This document shows, piece by piece, positions 49,484 to 59,650 of a stretch of DNA of 64,000 nt. The stretch lies in assembly GCF_947179165.1 (NCBI RefSeq), contig NC_077245.1, forward strand, positions 48,199,286 to 48,263,285, in the 5' to 3' direction. The notes under the pieces were generated by a model. The model ran no database searches and was not told the origin of the DNA. It saw only the letters and a list, made by a program, of their open reading frames with translations. Each line of letters begins with the position of its first letter. The stretch's first letter is position 1. The position numbers and the translations under genes were made by a program. Source of the DNA: Solanum dulcamara. Taxonomy: Eukaryota > Streptophyta > Magnoliopsida > Solanales > Solanaceae.

Positions 49484-51645
49484 AAATAATATTTTAAAAG
49501 AAGAAATTATTCAGTTAAAAAATTAAAACAAGAGTTATGACAAAAGAATTTCCAGCTTAGAATATGCAAGAACTTTTGATTTACATTTACAGGCTAATAA
49601 ACCTGATGCAAAAAATAAAGAAATTTTGATAGAAACCAATTTAGAAAATCAGGATGAAAACTTTTTGACAAATATTCGATTTGATGATAATAGTGAATTT
49701 TTTACAAAAACTTAGTATTATCACTTCACAAAAATTTTACACTAATAGTACTCTTCAGATAGATTATAATTTTAGAAAAGAATTTGTTGTTTTATTTGAT
49801 AGTGGTGCTGATTTTAATTGTGTGCAAGAAGGAATTATTCCTTCTAGATATTTTCATAAAACTACTCACTGTTTATTAATCTGCTAATGGTAGTAAAATA
49901 AAATTGAAATTTTAACTGCCTGAAACATATTTATGTAACAATGGTGTTTGTTTACCATAAAGTTTCATGATTGTTGAAGATATTTCTTGCCCTATTATTT
50001 TAGGTGGGCCTTTTATGAATGCTATTTTTCTTTTAAAATAGTGGGATAGTAGTAAATTAATTAGTACTTATAAAACTAAGGATTTTCAATTAAATTTTAT
50101 TACTAGACCATTTACTAAATCAATAAATCAGATTGTTGATAAATTAGTTTTTAAAAATCAACAGATAGATTTTATTAAAAAAGAAATATCTCTGATGGAA
50201 ATAGATGTTATTTTGAAAAATCCCAAATTACAGAAAAAAATAAACTTATTGAAAAATCAGTTTATTTTCAATATCTGTGATGATCATCCAAGTGCATTTT
50301 GGAATAGAAAAAACATGTTGTTACTTTACCTTATGAAGATTCTTTTGATGAACTTAATATTCCGACAAAGGAAGGACCTTGTCAAATGAATGAAGATTAC
50401 TTAGAATTATGCAAAACTGAGATTAATAGTTTATTAAAAAAGAATTTAATCAGACATTCTAGTTCTATTTGGTCATGTACTGCTTTTTATGTTAATAAAC
50501 ATGCTGAACAGAAAAGAGGTGTACCTAGATTAGTCATTAATTATAAACCTCTTAACAAAGTTTTAAAATGAATTAGATACCCAATTCCTAATAAAAAAGA
50601 TTTATTAGATATATTACATGATGCTATTATTTTCTCTTAATTTGATTTGAAGTCTGTATATTGGCAAATTCAGATTGTTGAATCGGATAAGTATAAGACT
50701 GCTTTTAATGTCCCTGTGGGTCAATTTGAATGGAATGTTATGCCATTTGATTTAAAAAATGCTCCTTTGGAATTTCAGAAGATAATGAATAATATTTTCA
50801 TACCATTTACCAATTTTATTATTGTTTATATCGATGATATCCTGGTATTCTCTAAAAATATTGAATCATATTTTAAACATCTTGAATTATTTCAAAAAAT
50901 TGTAATTAAAAATGGGTTAGTAATTTCTAAATCAAAAATGTCTATTTTTCAAACAAATGTTAGATTTTTAGGACATAATATTGAAAAAGGTAAAATTAGT
51001 CCTATAAATAGAAGTATTGAATTTGCTTCTAAATTTCCTGATATTTTAACTAATAAAACTCAACTACAAAGATTTTTAGGTAGTTTAAATTATATTTCTC
51101 CATTTGTAAAAGCTTTGGCTACAGATAATGCTATTTTGTATGATAGATTAAAAAAGTATCCCAAAGCTTGGAGTGATTTACATACAACTGCTATAAAAAT
51201 GTTAAGTTAAAAGTGAAGGAACTTCCTTGTTTAACTCTTGCTAATCCTAATTGGAAAACGACTGTTGAAACAGATGCATCTGATATTGGTTATGGAGGTA
51301 TTTTAACCCAGTTTTCTCCTATGGATAAACAAGATTTTATTATTCAATTTTATTCTGGAAAATGGAATACTAATCAGAAAAATTATGCTACTGTTACAAA
51401 AGAAATTTTAGCCATTGTTAAATGTGTGTTAAAATTCCAAACTATTTATATAACCAAAAGTTTTTAATTAAAACTGATTGTTAGGATGCTAAATTTATGT
51501 TCAATAAAAATTGTAAACATAATGTGTCTAAAAAAATATTTGCAAGGTGGCAAGCACTATTAGCTCCTTTTGATTTTGATATTGAATATAAAAAAGGGAT
51601 TGAAAATAGCCTTCCTGATTTTTTGACCAAGGAATACTTAAACTA
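49484..51645 (+). pseudogene. Endogenous pararetrovirus: protease, reverse transcriptase, RNase H
   Basis: Replication polyprotein of a caulimovirid. An aspartic protease motif FDSGADFNCV lies near 49,795. RT follows, with PRLVINYKPLN, FDLKSVYWQI, MPFDLKNAP and catalytic YIDD at 50,827-50,838. RNase H has ETDASD (about 51,270), TKEILAIV, KTDC and a final LPDFLTKEYLN, so all four acidic positions are present. Large open segments are 50,386-50,571 and 50,647-51,210. Breaks include a stop at about 50,569, a stop at about 50,638, a frame change near 51,205 and a stop at about 51,466. Codon use is strongly AT-biased, as in the rest of the virus. Confidence 0.96.
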
Positions 51646-53091
51646 ACTATTTAAATGTACAGGATGCATTCCAGCTGGTCCGGGTCCTCTAATAGAGGAA
51701 GAACCCGTCCCCAATATAATAACAAATTTCAATCACTGGGGAAGATTCCTAGCTCAAACAGATTACTTTCAGGAGCAATTTCTCCAGGAGCGTCGTCTTC
51801 AACAGTTGCAATGCCAGTATTCGACCTTCCTCCCAAGATTATCAGAACTATTTGAATTTTATCAATGCCAGCAATGTTGGAACTACTGAGGGTAACAATG
51901 TTACCATTCAACCCACCTCTGTTGAGGATCAAACTGAAGAAGATTCTTTTTCCTCTGTTATTGGCAAGTCTGACAAAGAGATTTTTGAGACAAATTCTAA
52001 AAAAGAATTAATTTTATATGTGGATCCAAAAGATTTTCAATAGAAACACAACCCTTGGATTGTGATGAAAAGGTATTTAAATAATGCATTATTTCCAATG
52101 TAGACATATAAAAATAGATTATATTTTGAGATGATATTAAATTCAACTGGGTCTGTGGATATTACACACAACAATACGGGAGGCCCAAATAAATCATATT
52201 TTACTTATTCAAAAATGATTATCAAAAGGCTGATTTTGCCAGAAGAATGGGGACTAAGCACTTTAAAAGATTCTCAATATGTCCACCCAGTGGCAAAAAC
52301 TTCTGTAAATTTTAATTACTGGGATTATGTTGAAGCCTTTTCCAAAACTTTATATTATGAAAATAATGACCATAAACATTTGTGGTTTATCAAGATTTGT
52401 GCCCAAGTTTTCTGAAGTACAACTATTCCAACCTGGTTTATTAAATGGTGGTCTTTTTTCGGATCCTCCACCAAAATTCTACCACAACAGTTCCTAGATC
52501 TATACTCTCTTTGGATAGAGTCAACCCCAAAAATTTCTGAACTAGACAAAGAGGACAGATTATTTTCAGGGATTCCTTTACTAAACTTTTCCCTCGAATT
52601 TTCTATTTCATGGATTTTTAAATGGACTATCGAGGTAACTACTGATTCAGACAGCATGCCTTATCTTTGTAGAAATTTTCATATCAAATTTTGGTCTAAG
52701 TTAGTCCAAAAAGATAAGAATGGCAGATTAGGGGGCCAAGATTTATTAGATGACATTAGTTCCGCAATTGCTAAGTATGGAGAAAAAAGAAAAGATTCAA
52801 GTTCCAGCGGAGGAAAGCCATTTTGCAAAAGTTACTCGTAAATTACATATCAAAAAATGAGGATTATTATTCCAGGAAGAACTTGTTGCTGCCTACATGG
52901 AACAAGTTAAAAGAGATATACAGTCCCAATTTGGTACTGATGATAATGATTCCATGCCAGAAAATTCTGGAAATAATAATCTTTTTGAAGACTCCCAAAG
53001 TGACCACAATATAGCCTCATATGAGATTCCGGAAATTACAAAGAAGGCTGAAGAAGAAATTTTACAGTATAAGAATAAAAAGAAAATTTAA
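51646..53091 (+). pseudogene. Endogenous pararetrovirus: fourth ORF, in the position of a transactivator
   Basis: Begins just after the RNase H stop with a basic Ser/Gly/Arg-rich segment (51,655-51,855). Then follow acidic stretches, a block with SYFTYSKMIIKRL and LPEEWGL (52,131-52,415), a Trp-rich block WFIKWWSFFG, and LYSLWIE. The end is charged. I recall similar blocks in solanaceous pararetroviral ORFs, but I cannot confirm a domain. Its place between RNase H and the promoter is where caulimovirids carry the translation transactivator/inclusion-body gene. Several frame changes (near 51,850, 52,415 and 52,830) and stops are present. Confidence 0.75.
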
Positions 53092-53320
53092 AGGGGATAG
53101 AAGTGAAAGTGACAGGTAGACAACTTTTGGACAGATTTTGACAACTGGACAGTGGATTTTACTATGTCAACAGTAATTTTACTATTTAAACGTTGAAAAA
53201 TATGACATTACTGTATGTTTTCTACTATTTGGCACTGTGCAATACTATTTAGCACTGTAGCCTTTTTGACTATTTTATTTTACTGTGCACTTTTTACTGT
53301 GCACTTTTTCTTTTATATAA
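53092..53320 (+). promoter_or_regulatory. Pararetroviral promoter region with TATA box
   Basis: TATATAA at 53,314-53,320, preceded by repeated words: ACTGTGCACTTTTT twice at 53,283-53,310 and related CACTGTGCAATAC / CACTGTAGCC further up. The start of the region is purine-rich (AAAGGGGATAGAAGTGAAAG at about 53,089). Position between the last ORF and the leader is that of the pregenomic RNA promoter. Transcript start is inferred near 53,345. Confidence 0.75.
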
Positions 53321-53345
53321 GGATTGAAAACTTCATTCAATCCTT
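53319..53345 (+). other. Perfect 10-bp hairpin at the inferred RNA start
   Basis: AAGGATTGAA (53,319-53,328) pairs with TTCAATCCTT (53,336-53,345) around a 7-base loop, directly after the TATA box. Confidence 0.8.
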
Positions 53346-53401
53346 AGGTTCAGATTTCCCTTTCCCTCTTCCTTCTCTCCACCTTCCCTCTCTCTCTCTC
53401 T

Positions 53402-53446
53402 AAGTTTGTAATAATATAAGTTTGTAATAGTTGTGTAATAAATAAA
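53402..53446 (+). terminator. Pararetroviral poly(A) signal with TTTGTA upstream words
   Basis: Two TTTGTAATA words lie upstream of AATAAA (53,441-53,446). In cauliflower mosaic virus repeated UUUGUA upstream elements act with AAUAAA. The signal is only about 100 bases after the inferred start, so the RNA would need to bypass it once to be terminally redundant, as known for this family. The element is inactive; this is a fossil. Confidence 0.7.
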
Positions 53447-54054
53447 GAGTGAAGTTTGAAGTACAACCCCAACAAATTGGTGGGCTTTCCAGGTATTTAC
53501 TTTCTTTCTTTTAATTATTTATTGTATAACTTACTCCCATGATGGGCTAAGTAGTTAAGTGTTAAATAATAACTAATATAGGTTGTTAAAATACAAAGTG
53601 GCAATGACTCTAAAATAAGAGCTCTTCTTTAATGGGTTACGATTTTAGTCAGTGGTTTAAGTTAAAATAATTTTATAGTAAACTAAGCTTAAATAATGGC
53701 ATTGGTAAGCCCTAAAAGGGGTGTTCTCGACATGATTAGTGATGAATTTAATTGGGTTAACACCTCGTATTTCCGTTTGTAAGTCATGTATGGCTGGTTG
53801 AATCGCCTAGGGATGTTCTCGATTGGGTTTTAGACAGTTAAATTCACGGTTTACATAAAATATATTTGACTTAGTAAAAAATCTCAGACTAAGTAAAAGT
53901 TCCAATAATCCCTAAGGTCCTGCTCAACACTAGGGATGTTCCCGGTTGGGTTTTAGACAGTTAAATTCGCGGTTTACATAAAATACATTTGACTTAGTAA
54001 AAAATCCCAGACTAAGTAAAAGTGTCAATAACCCCTAAGGTCCTACTCAACACT
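53447..54054 (+). other. Pararetroviral RNA leader
   Basis: About 600 bp with no long frame between the poly(A) signal and the primer-binding site. Caulimovirid leaders are usually long and structured. Here the last 246 bp are a tandem duplication. Confidence 0.75.
53808..54053 (+). repeat. 123-bp tandem duplication next to the primer-binding site
   Basis: 53,808-53,930 and 53,931-54,053 both begin TAGGGATGTTC and end CTCAACAC, with roughly nine differences by eye. The second copy ends one base before the primer-binding site. Confidence 0.92.
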
Positions 54055-54066
54055 TGGTATCAGAGC
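54055..54066 (+). promoter_or_regulatory. Pararetroviral primer-binding site (initiator tRNA-Met)
   Basis: TGGTATCAGAGC, the caulimovirid minus-strand primer site, 67 bases before the movement-protein ATG at 54,133. By convention it is the origin of the viral map. Confidence 0.92.
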
Positions 54067-54608
54067 TATGGAAGTATTGTAATAATTTATAAAAGTTGTT
54101 ATTTAACACTTATTGTCTTTGCTATCTTTATTATGGATTGGTTTAAAAAAACAAAAAATATTAAAAATATTTTATAAGAATAAATTAATTTACCTGTTAA
54201 TCAAGATTTATTGAATACTTGGATGATTCTAAAGTAGACGTACAAACTATTTATAAACTTGGTACTTTTGAGAAATTTGCTAGTAAAACTACTGTTAAAA
54301 CTACTGAATTGAGCTTTAATATGGAAAAGGAAAGTGATATTTTTTATTTATTTACCCAAGATGATATAGATTATTATAAAAATAAAGATTATAATTATTT
54401 GCATATTGGTTTGGTTCAAGTAGCTTTTAAACCATTAACTTTAAAAGGTTTATCTGAAAGTTTTATTGCTGCTTTGAGAGATGATAGAAATTTAAATTGG
54501 CAAAATTCTCTGATTGGTACAATATAGTCTAGTTTAGCTTATGATGTTGTTTATTTTAATGCTTATCCGAATTTGAATATTGAATTAACGGATGTGAATG
54601 TTTTACAG
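54067..54608 (+). pseudogene. Endogenous pararetrovirus: movement-protein start (right, redundant copy)
   Basis: Same sequence as 25,425-25,946 with about thirty differences. ATG at 54,133; an early TAA at about 54,175 and a frame change precede the longer open part 54,219-54,527. That part holds the 30K-type block IGLVQVAFKPL and LRDDRNLNW and ends at a TAG where the left copy has CAG. Viral homology stops at GAATGTTTTACAG, 54,608. Confidence 0.9.
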
Positions 54609-54781
54609 AGACACTACGAAGGATAATGAGATCATGTTAGACCAAAAGCCAAGATGTTGGCTATAGAGTTATTGCAAATGATATTGCGATAGATAAATAA
54701 CCAAGGAAGAGGAATACAAAACCTCCTATGATTGGAGATGAGAAGAGCAAAGAGTGAATAAGGGAAAAAAAGTGTGACAAG
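54609..54781. other. Flank between virus and solo LTR
   Basis: 173 bp of unassigned purine-rich sequence. With the solo LTR removed it runs into 57,960, so it is probably internal DNA of the gypsy element that ends at 62,880. A short - strand ORF here overlaps the LTR edge and is a shadow. Confidence 0.45.
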
Positions 54782-54786
54782 GTGGG
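54782..54786. repeat. Target-site duplication GTGGG, left copy
   Basis: Directly before the LTR end at 54,787; matched at 57,955-57,959. Confidence 0.82.
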
Positions 54787-57700
54787 TGTCACGACCCAAC
54801 CCCGTAGGCCGCGACTGGGTTCTGACCTGGACCCCCATATACGTATCTATCGGCTATAGTCAAGTTGAACTCTTTATATTATGATATTACACGTAAAAAC
54901 CCCAATGGGTCAAAACTTTTTCATATACATGTATCCTTTTTTCTTCGTATCATATCATAGAAGGGCACGCAAGCCGATAAGGCTGCCCTGACATAAAAAC
55001 ATTTACAAGGCATCACATAGGCTCAATTGAAACAAACTTACAAGTAACCCACATGCACATATCTACAGACCTCTAAGAGTATTAACTGTATCATATGGTG
55101 GGACAGGGCCCCCGCCATACCCCTGAATAAACAAATATATACACTGGAAGAGTAGTACCAAAAACTAGGCTCCGATACAATGGAGCTTTTCCCCTAGACC
55201 GCTGAGTGAAGTCCTAGGCTGGTGGATTCCCAAAGCGTGTGTCTGTACCTGCAGGTATGAAACATAGACCCCCCCCAAAAAGGGGGTCAGTACGACATAT
55301 GTACTGAGTATGTAAAGTACAAAACATCATAAGGAGATCACGACTGATATAGGGATGCAGGGGGAAAGTATAACATCTAACAAAGTACTGTACCTGCATT
55401 TTACAAAATAAAGTCATGTATACCATTGTCACATACCACACCCGGCCCGCTCGAGGACTCGGTATTACAAATGCATCACTTTATCATCACAGGCATATAC
55501 ATACTATTAGCACTATGGAATGTATAGCCCGATCTATGCATATAGTAAGTTAGTGTCGAGGAACGTCCGGCCCGATCCCTATACATATAACATGTTAGTG
55601 CCGAGGAACGTTCGGCCCGATCCCAATACATATAACACGTTAGTGCCGAGAAACGTCCAGCCCGATCCCTATATATATAGCACGTTAGTGTTGAGGAACA
55701 TTCGGCTCGATCCCTATATAATATAATAATGCATATACGTGCACGTAAAAGTTGGTAACATATCAAACATCCCTCAATACATTATCATAAAGTATGTCCA
55801 AGAGTCTCTAGGTCTAGGAGCTTACATATCCAATCATTATTCAGTATGTAGAAGGCTCGAGAGTCGTAGTTCAACTACTTTAAGACCCTTACCATTCAAA
55901 GGTGAGTACAAGTCATGAGTTATGCCCGGAACCTACAAAGGGAATTACCTCTAACTTATATCATATATCGCTTCACTTACATTAAACCATTTTAAGAGAG
56001 GGAAGGGATAGGCTTCATGTGTACTACTTTTCGTTGTGTCGATGACTTACAAGGCCATAACTCAACTATCACAAGAGTTCGAACATCGAGAAGTAAATAA
56101 GATTTATGAACCATACTCGGGGTTCTACGAATGGAATTATTCCCATGTTACATATATAATCCACATAAGACTAAGACATGCCAAAACAAAGAAGAGATAG
56201 TCTTTACATACTCATCACTTCCTAACGTATGGAAGGCTTGTGAAGCCCTAGTTCAATTACTGTAAGAGTGCTTTCATCAAGGAGTAAATAAGGACTGTGA
56301 ATTATGCTTGGCATTTATGAGTAGATTTACCCCAAGCTCACATCATTCATTATTTAACTTGAAGACATGACAAAATAAAAGAAAGGGTAGCTTCACATAC
56401 ATAACACTTACATCTAAGACATGCCAAAAGAGAAAAAAGGATAGGCTTTACATACCTCTTATCGATTGCTTTTAACCCGGCTTGTCTCGTCGTCCTCTAG
56501 ACCTATTTAACATGAAGGTAATACTAATATTAATAACTTTTAACTTTCCATCTTCTAAATCAACAACTAATCACCCATAGAAATCAATTTCTTATTCGCC
56601 TTTCTTGACTAGTCTCGAATAGTCTATTAGTTAGTTAGAAGTTAACAGAATTTGGGCAGCATCTCCTCTATAACTTGCCCTATCCGAACTTTCCACTACA
56701 TTTTCAATTAGTAAAGCAACCAAAAACAAAAACCATCATCCAATACATAATTATACCACCTCAACATCACACCAAACAAGTCCCAAATAGCCCGCTCAAA
56801 ACTATGACTCCAAAATACGGTTTTCAATCTTTATTTCATAAAATCTTAACCACACAAAATGGGGTGTCATGTGAATGAAACCAACAGCACTTATACCCAT
56901 ATTTAGACATGTTTCCATCCCTTCCACACCACAAAACAATTCCCAATACGACACTACAATAACAATGACACTAATTACATTTTAAGCCACTAGAATACAT
57001 CAAAACAGTCCCTACACGATCTGCAACTTCCTTCAGCCGTAACGTCCATATTTTCATGTTTCCAATCCATATTTATACATTGATAACATGTAAAAACCCT
57101 TACTAAAACGTTGTAAAAGTGAACCACACCATACCTTAACGAACGACTTCCCAAACTTGCTGAAAATTGGCCTCGGAAGTTGTTTAACGTGCTGAAAATT
57201 GGTGGGGCTGTTTGCTTTACTTCCTTGCTGCCCCAATGAGTAGTTTAAGCTATTAAACACCGTTATTTAACTGTAGGATACCTTAAATAATTAATTCACA
57301 GAGAAAAATTCTGAGCCTTACCTTGAAGGGGCCAAATCCATAGCACTCTCTCTCTCTATGCTCAAGGGTTTTCTCTTCTTTGTTTTTCTAAGTTAAAGAT
57401 GAAGAATGAAAATATTCAATAACTTACATGTATATATACTCTTTTTAAGAGGGTGACACATGGCATCCCCCTAGGGATGACACGTGGAATCCCTCTAGGG
57501 ATGACACGTGGAATCCCCCTAGAGTGCCACCTTAGTCCATGCGGCCACTCACATGCTGCCACGTGGTAGTAGGGTCCACCTCAAGTAGGTGAGTCACCTA
57601 CTTGGTCCAAGTAGGTGCATCACCTACTCACCTACTTTATTTGAGTAGGCGTGTCGTCTCCTTATTTCTCTTTCGTGAGTTCGTAATATCATCTCACTTT

Positions 57701-57954
57701 AAGAGCCTATGCATTTCTTGCTACTTAAGCTCGACGTGTTCTCAAGTAGCTTAATTATGTAGGACATCCAAGTTTGTAGCTTATGCGAGTAGGTTGAGTA
57801 CCACGACTCCTTATTTGGCCTCCAACTCCTTCCAAATCCTTCTAGACCTATTTCCAACCGTCATTACTCACGTAGAACTTCATAGATAACTTGGATCACA
57901 TGGTAACCTTTAAGAAAAAAAATGCTCCAATGTACAAAGGTTCGGGGTTTAATA
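54787..57954 (-). mobile_element. Solo LTR of the 3.2-kb gypsy family (copy C)
   Basis: The left end TGTCACGACCCAACCCCGTAGG is a canonical LTR end in reverse; the right end GGGGTTTAATA is the mutated start. It is flanked by GTGGG on both sides (54,782-54,786; 57,955-57,959). No primer-binding site or polypurine tract is adjacent. The tandem array lies at 55,520-55,725. Several 60-100 codon ORFs inside it repeat the array and are not genes. Confidence 0.9.
55520..55725 (-). repeat. Tandem array inside LTR C
   Basis: About four to five units with CCCGATCC, ATACATATAAC and GTTAGTGCCGAGGAACG words. Confidence 0.88.
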
Positions 57955-57959
57955 GTGGG
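57955..57959. repeat. Target-site duplication GTGGG, right copy
   Basis: Directly after the mutated LTR start. Confidence 0.82.
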
Positions 57960-59463
57960 ATGAGCGAGTTTCAATATGAATAAGATAAATACATCAAAAT
58001 AAACCAAGAGACAAAAAGACTACGTCCACCTCATACAAATTGTATCAGAATGGTTAGACAACCTATTATTGTATATGTTAAGTAAAGGACCAAGTGAGGA
58101 AGTACATGATAAAAGGAGTTAGGATATTTTGGATATGTTACAGAAAGGTGTAAAGATGGATTAAGTCAACTACCGAGAGAGAATTAGTACTACGGGAAGA
58201 ACAGGACATGGCCGTGGTTGGACCAAAGATCTATCCCAATACTGATTATAGAATAAGGGAGGAGAAGACAAGGTAAAACATGAGCACTAGCTAGACAACA
58301 CTAAGGTATTTCTCAGGTTAAGTTGAGCACCTTCTCATATTCTCGTAAAGGTAAAGGATGACACGAGATAACTCATCTAGAGTGTTACAAGCTGGGACAA
58401 GCTAGGATAAGGAAATTGTGAAATGATTTAACCAAGATGAGCAGAACTAGCTGGTTACTTTTGGATGGAAAACTTATATGCCAAATTCCTTCGAAATTAT
58501 GCCAGCTAACCATAGACAGAGCTCAAAAAGGCTATGAAGTTCACTATATGAATGAACTTTAGCACTACTCAGTAGCCAACCCTAAGGATTGGAAAAAAAA
58601 AAGAAGAAACCCAAAGGGTAAAGTACTAGTTAAAGTCTTCTAAGGAAGTTGAAAAGTAATACATGAGGTCCCCACAGCTACTGTCTGGAGTAAAGGGGCT
58701 TAATTTACAGCTAGCGTTTAGATATTAGCCCAAGAAGAGATCGAGAACACAGGTAGGTCTTAGCATTGCCTTTCACCCTCAAAATTGATGAACAGGCTAA
58801 GCATACTACTTAAATGCTAGAACATATATCGTGATCTAGTGTTATTGACTTTGACGATAACTAGGACGAGTATTTACCACTTATCAAGTTACCTACAATA
58901 TTAGCTACCACTCCAGTATCCAAATGGCCCCATACAAGACTTGTAGGGCAGGACGTGTAGGTCCCCTATTGGCTGGGTTGATGTTAGAAAGACGAAGCTA
59001 GTAGGCCCAGACATGATTGAGCAAGCTATTAACTAGCAGCCCAGAGTTGGCAGAAATAATATGCAGATAATCGAAGTTGATATTCCGAGTTCAAATTAAT
59101 GATTGGGTGTTCTTAAAGGGGTCACCCAGGAAGGGAGTAATAAGATTCGGTAAGAAAAGGAAACTTAGCCCAAAATACATTAGACTTTATCAAGTTGCTC
59201 GTAAGATGGACAAAGTTACCTATAAGTTGGACTTACCACCTGATTGGGAAGCTATACACCCAATTTGTCATATATGGATGCTTCACAAATGTACTGGTGA
59301 TCCACCCAGAGTATGTCCCATAAATGATGTCCATGAAATGGAAGAGTTATCCTATGAGAAACAGCCTATTTCCATCTTAGATCAGCAAATTAGAAGGTTG
59401 CGAACTAAGGACATGACTTTCGTTAAGATATTGTGGCAAAGTAAAAAACCAGAAAGGGGATGA
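57960..59463 (+). pseudogene. Gypsy pol 3' remnant with integrase C-terminus (copy D)
   Basis: The last 128 codons (59,077-59,463) form an open, clearly recognisable end of a Ty3/gypsy polyprotein: DWVFLKGSPRKGVIRFGKK, LSPKYIRLYQVA, a HPICHIWMLHKC block and ILDQQIRRLRTKDM. Just before, about 58,920-59,000, is the decayed MAPYKT integrase piece. From 57,960 to 58,900 no frame survives, though the DNA parallels copy A on the other strand (GGACATGGCCGTGGTTGGACC, about 58,202). Integrase would insert the cDNA. Typical of the chromovirus lineage with long LTRs, but I see no clear chromodomain. Confidence 0.85.
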
Positions 59464-59637
59464 CCTGGGAAGTCAAAAAAAGGGGGGGGGAGATAGAGAA
59501 AAGATATTCGTACTTGTTCCCTATATCCAAGGGTAATCTGAACTCCTAAATGGAGCGGATAGCAACTGCTGTAGAGGACGCCCGAAATCTTCATAAAAAT
59601 CCTATAAGATTAGTTAACATTCGAGGAAGAATTTTCT

Positions 59638-59650
59638 AAAGGGGGAAGGA
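59638..59650 (+). promoter_or_regulatory. Polypurine tract, gypsy copy D
   Basis: AAAGGGGGAAGGA directly before the LTR start; counterpart of the tract at 40,205. Confidence 0.85.

Noticed and set aside
53808..54053. Viral LTR
   Set aside because: The duplicated 123-bp units abut the primer-binding site, but the virus is a pararetrovirus without LTRs or integrase, and both units lie on the same side of the genome.
55476..55766. Repeat protein of 96 codons in LTR C
   Set aside because: The repeats in the protein are the LTR tandem array read in one frame.
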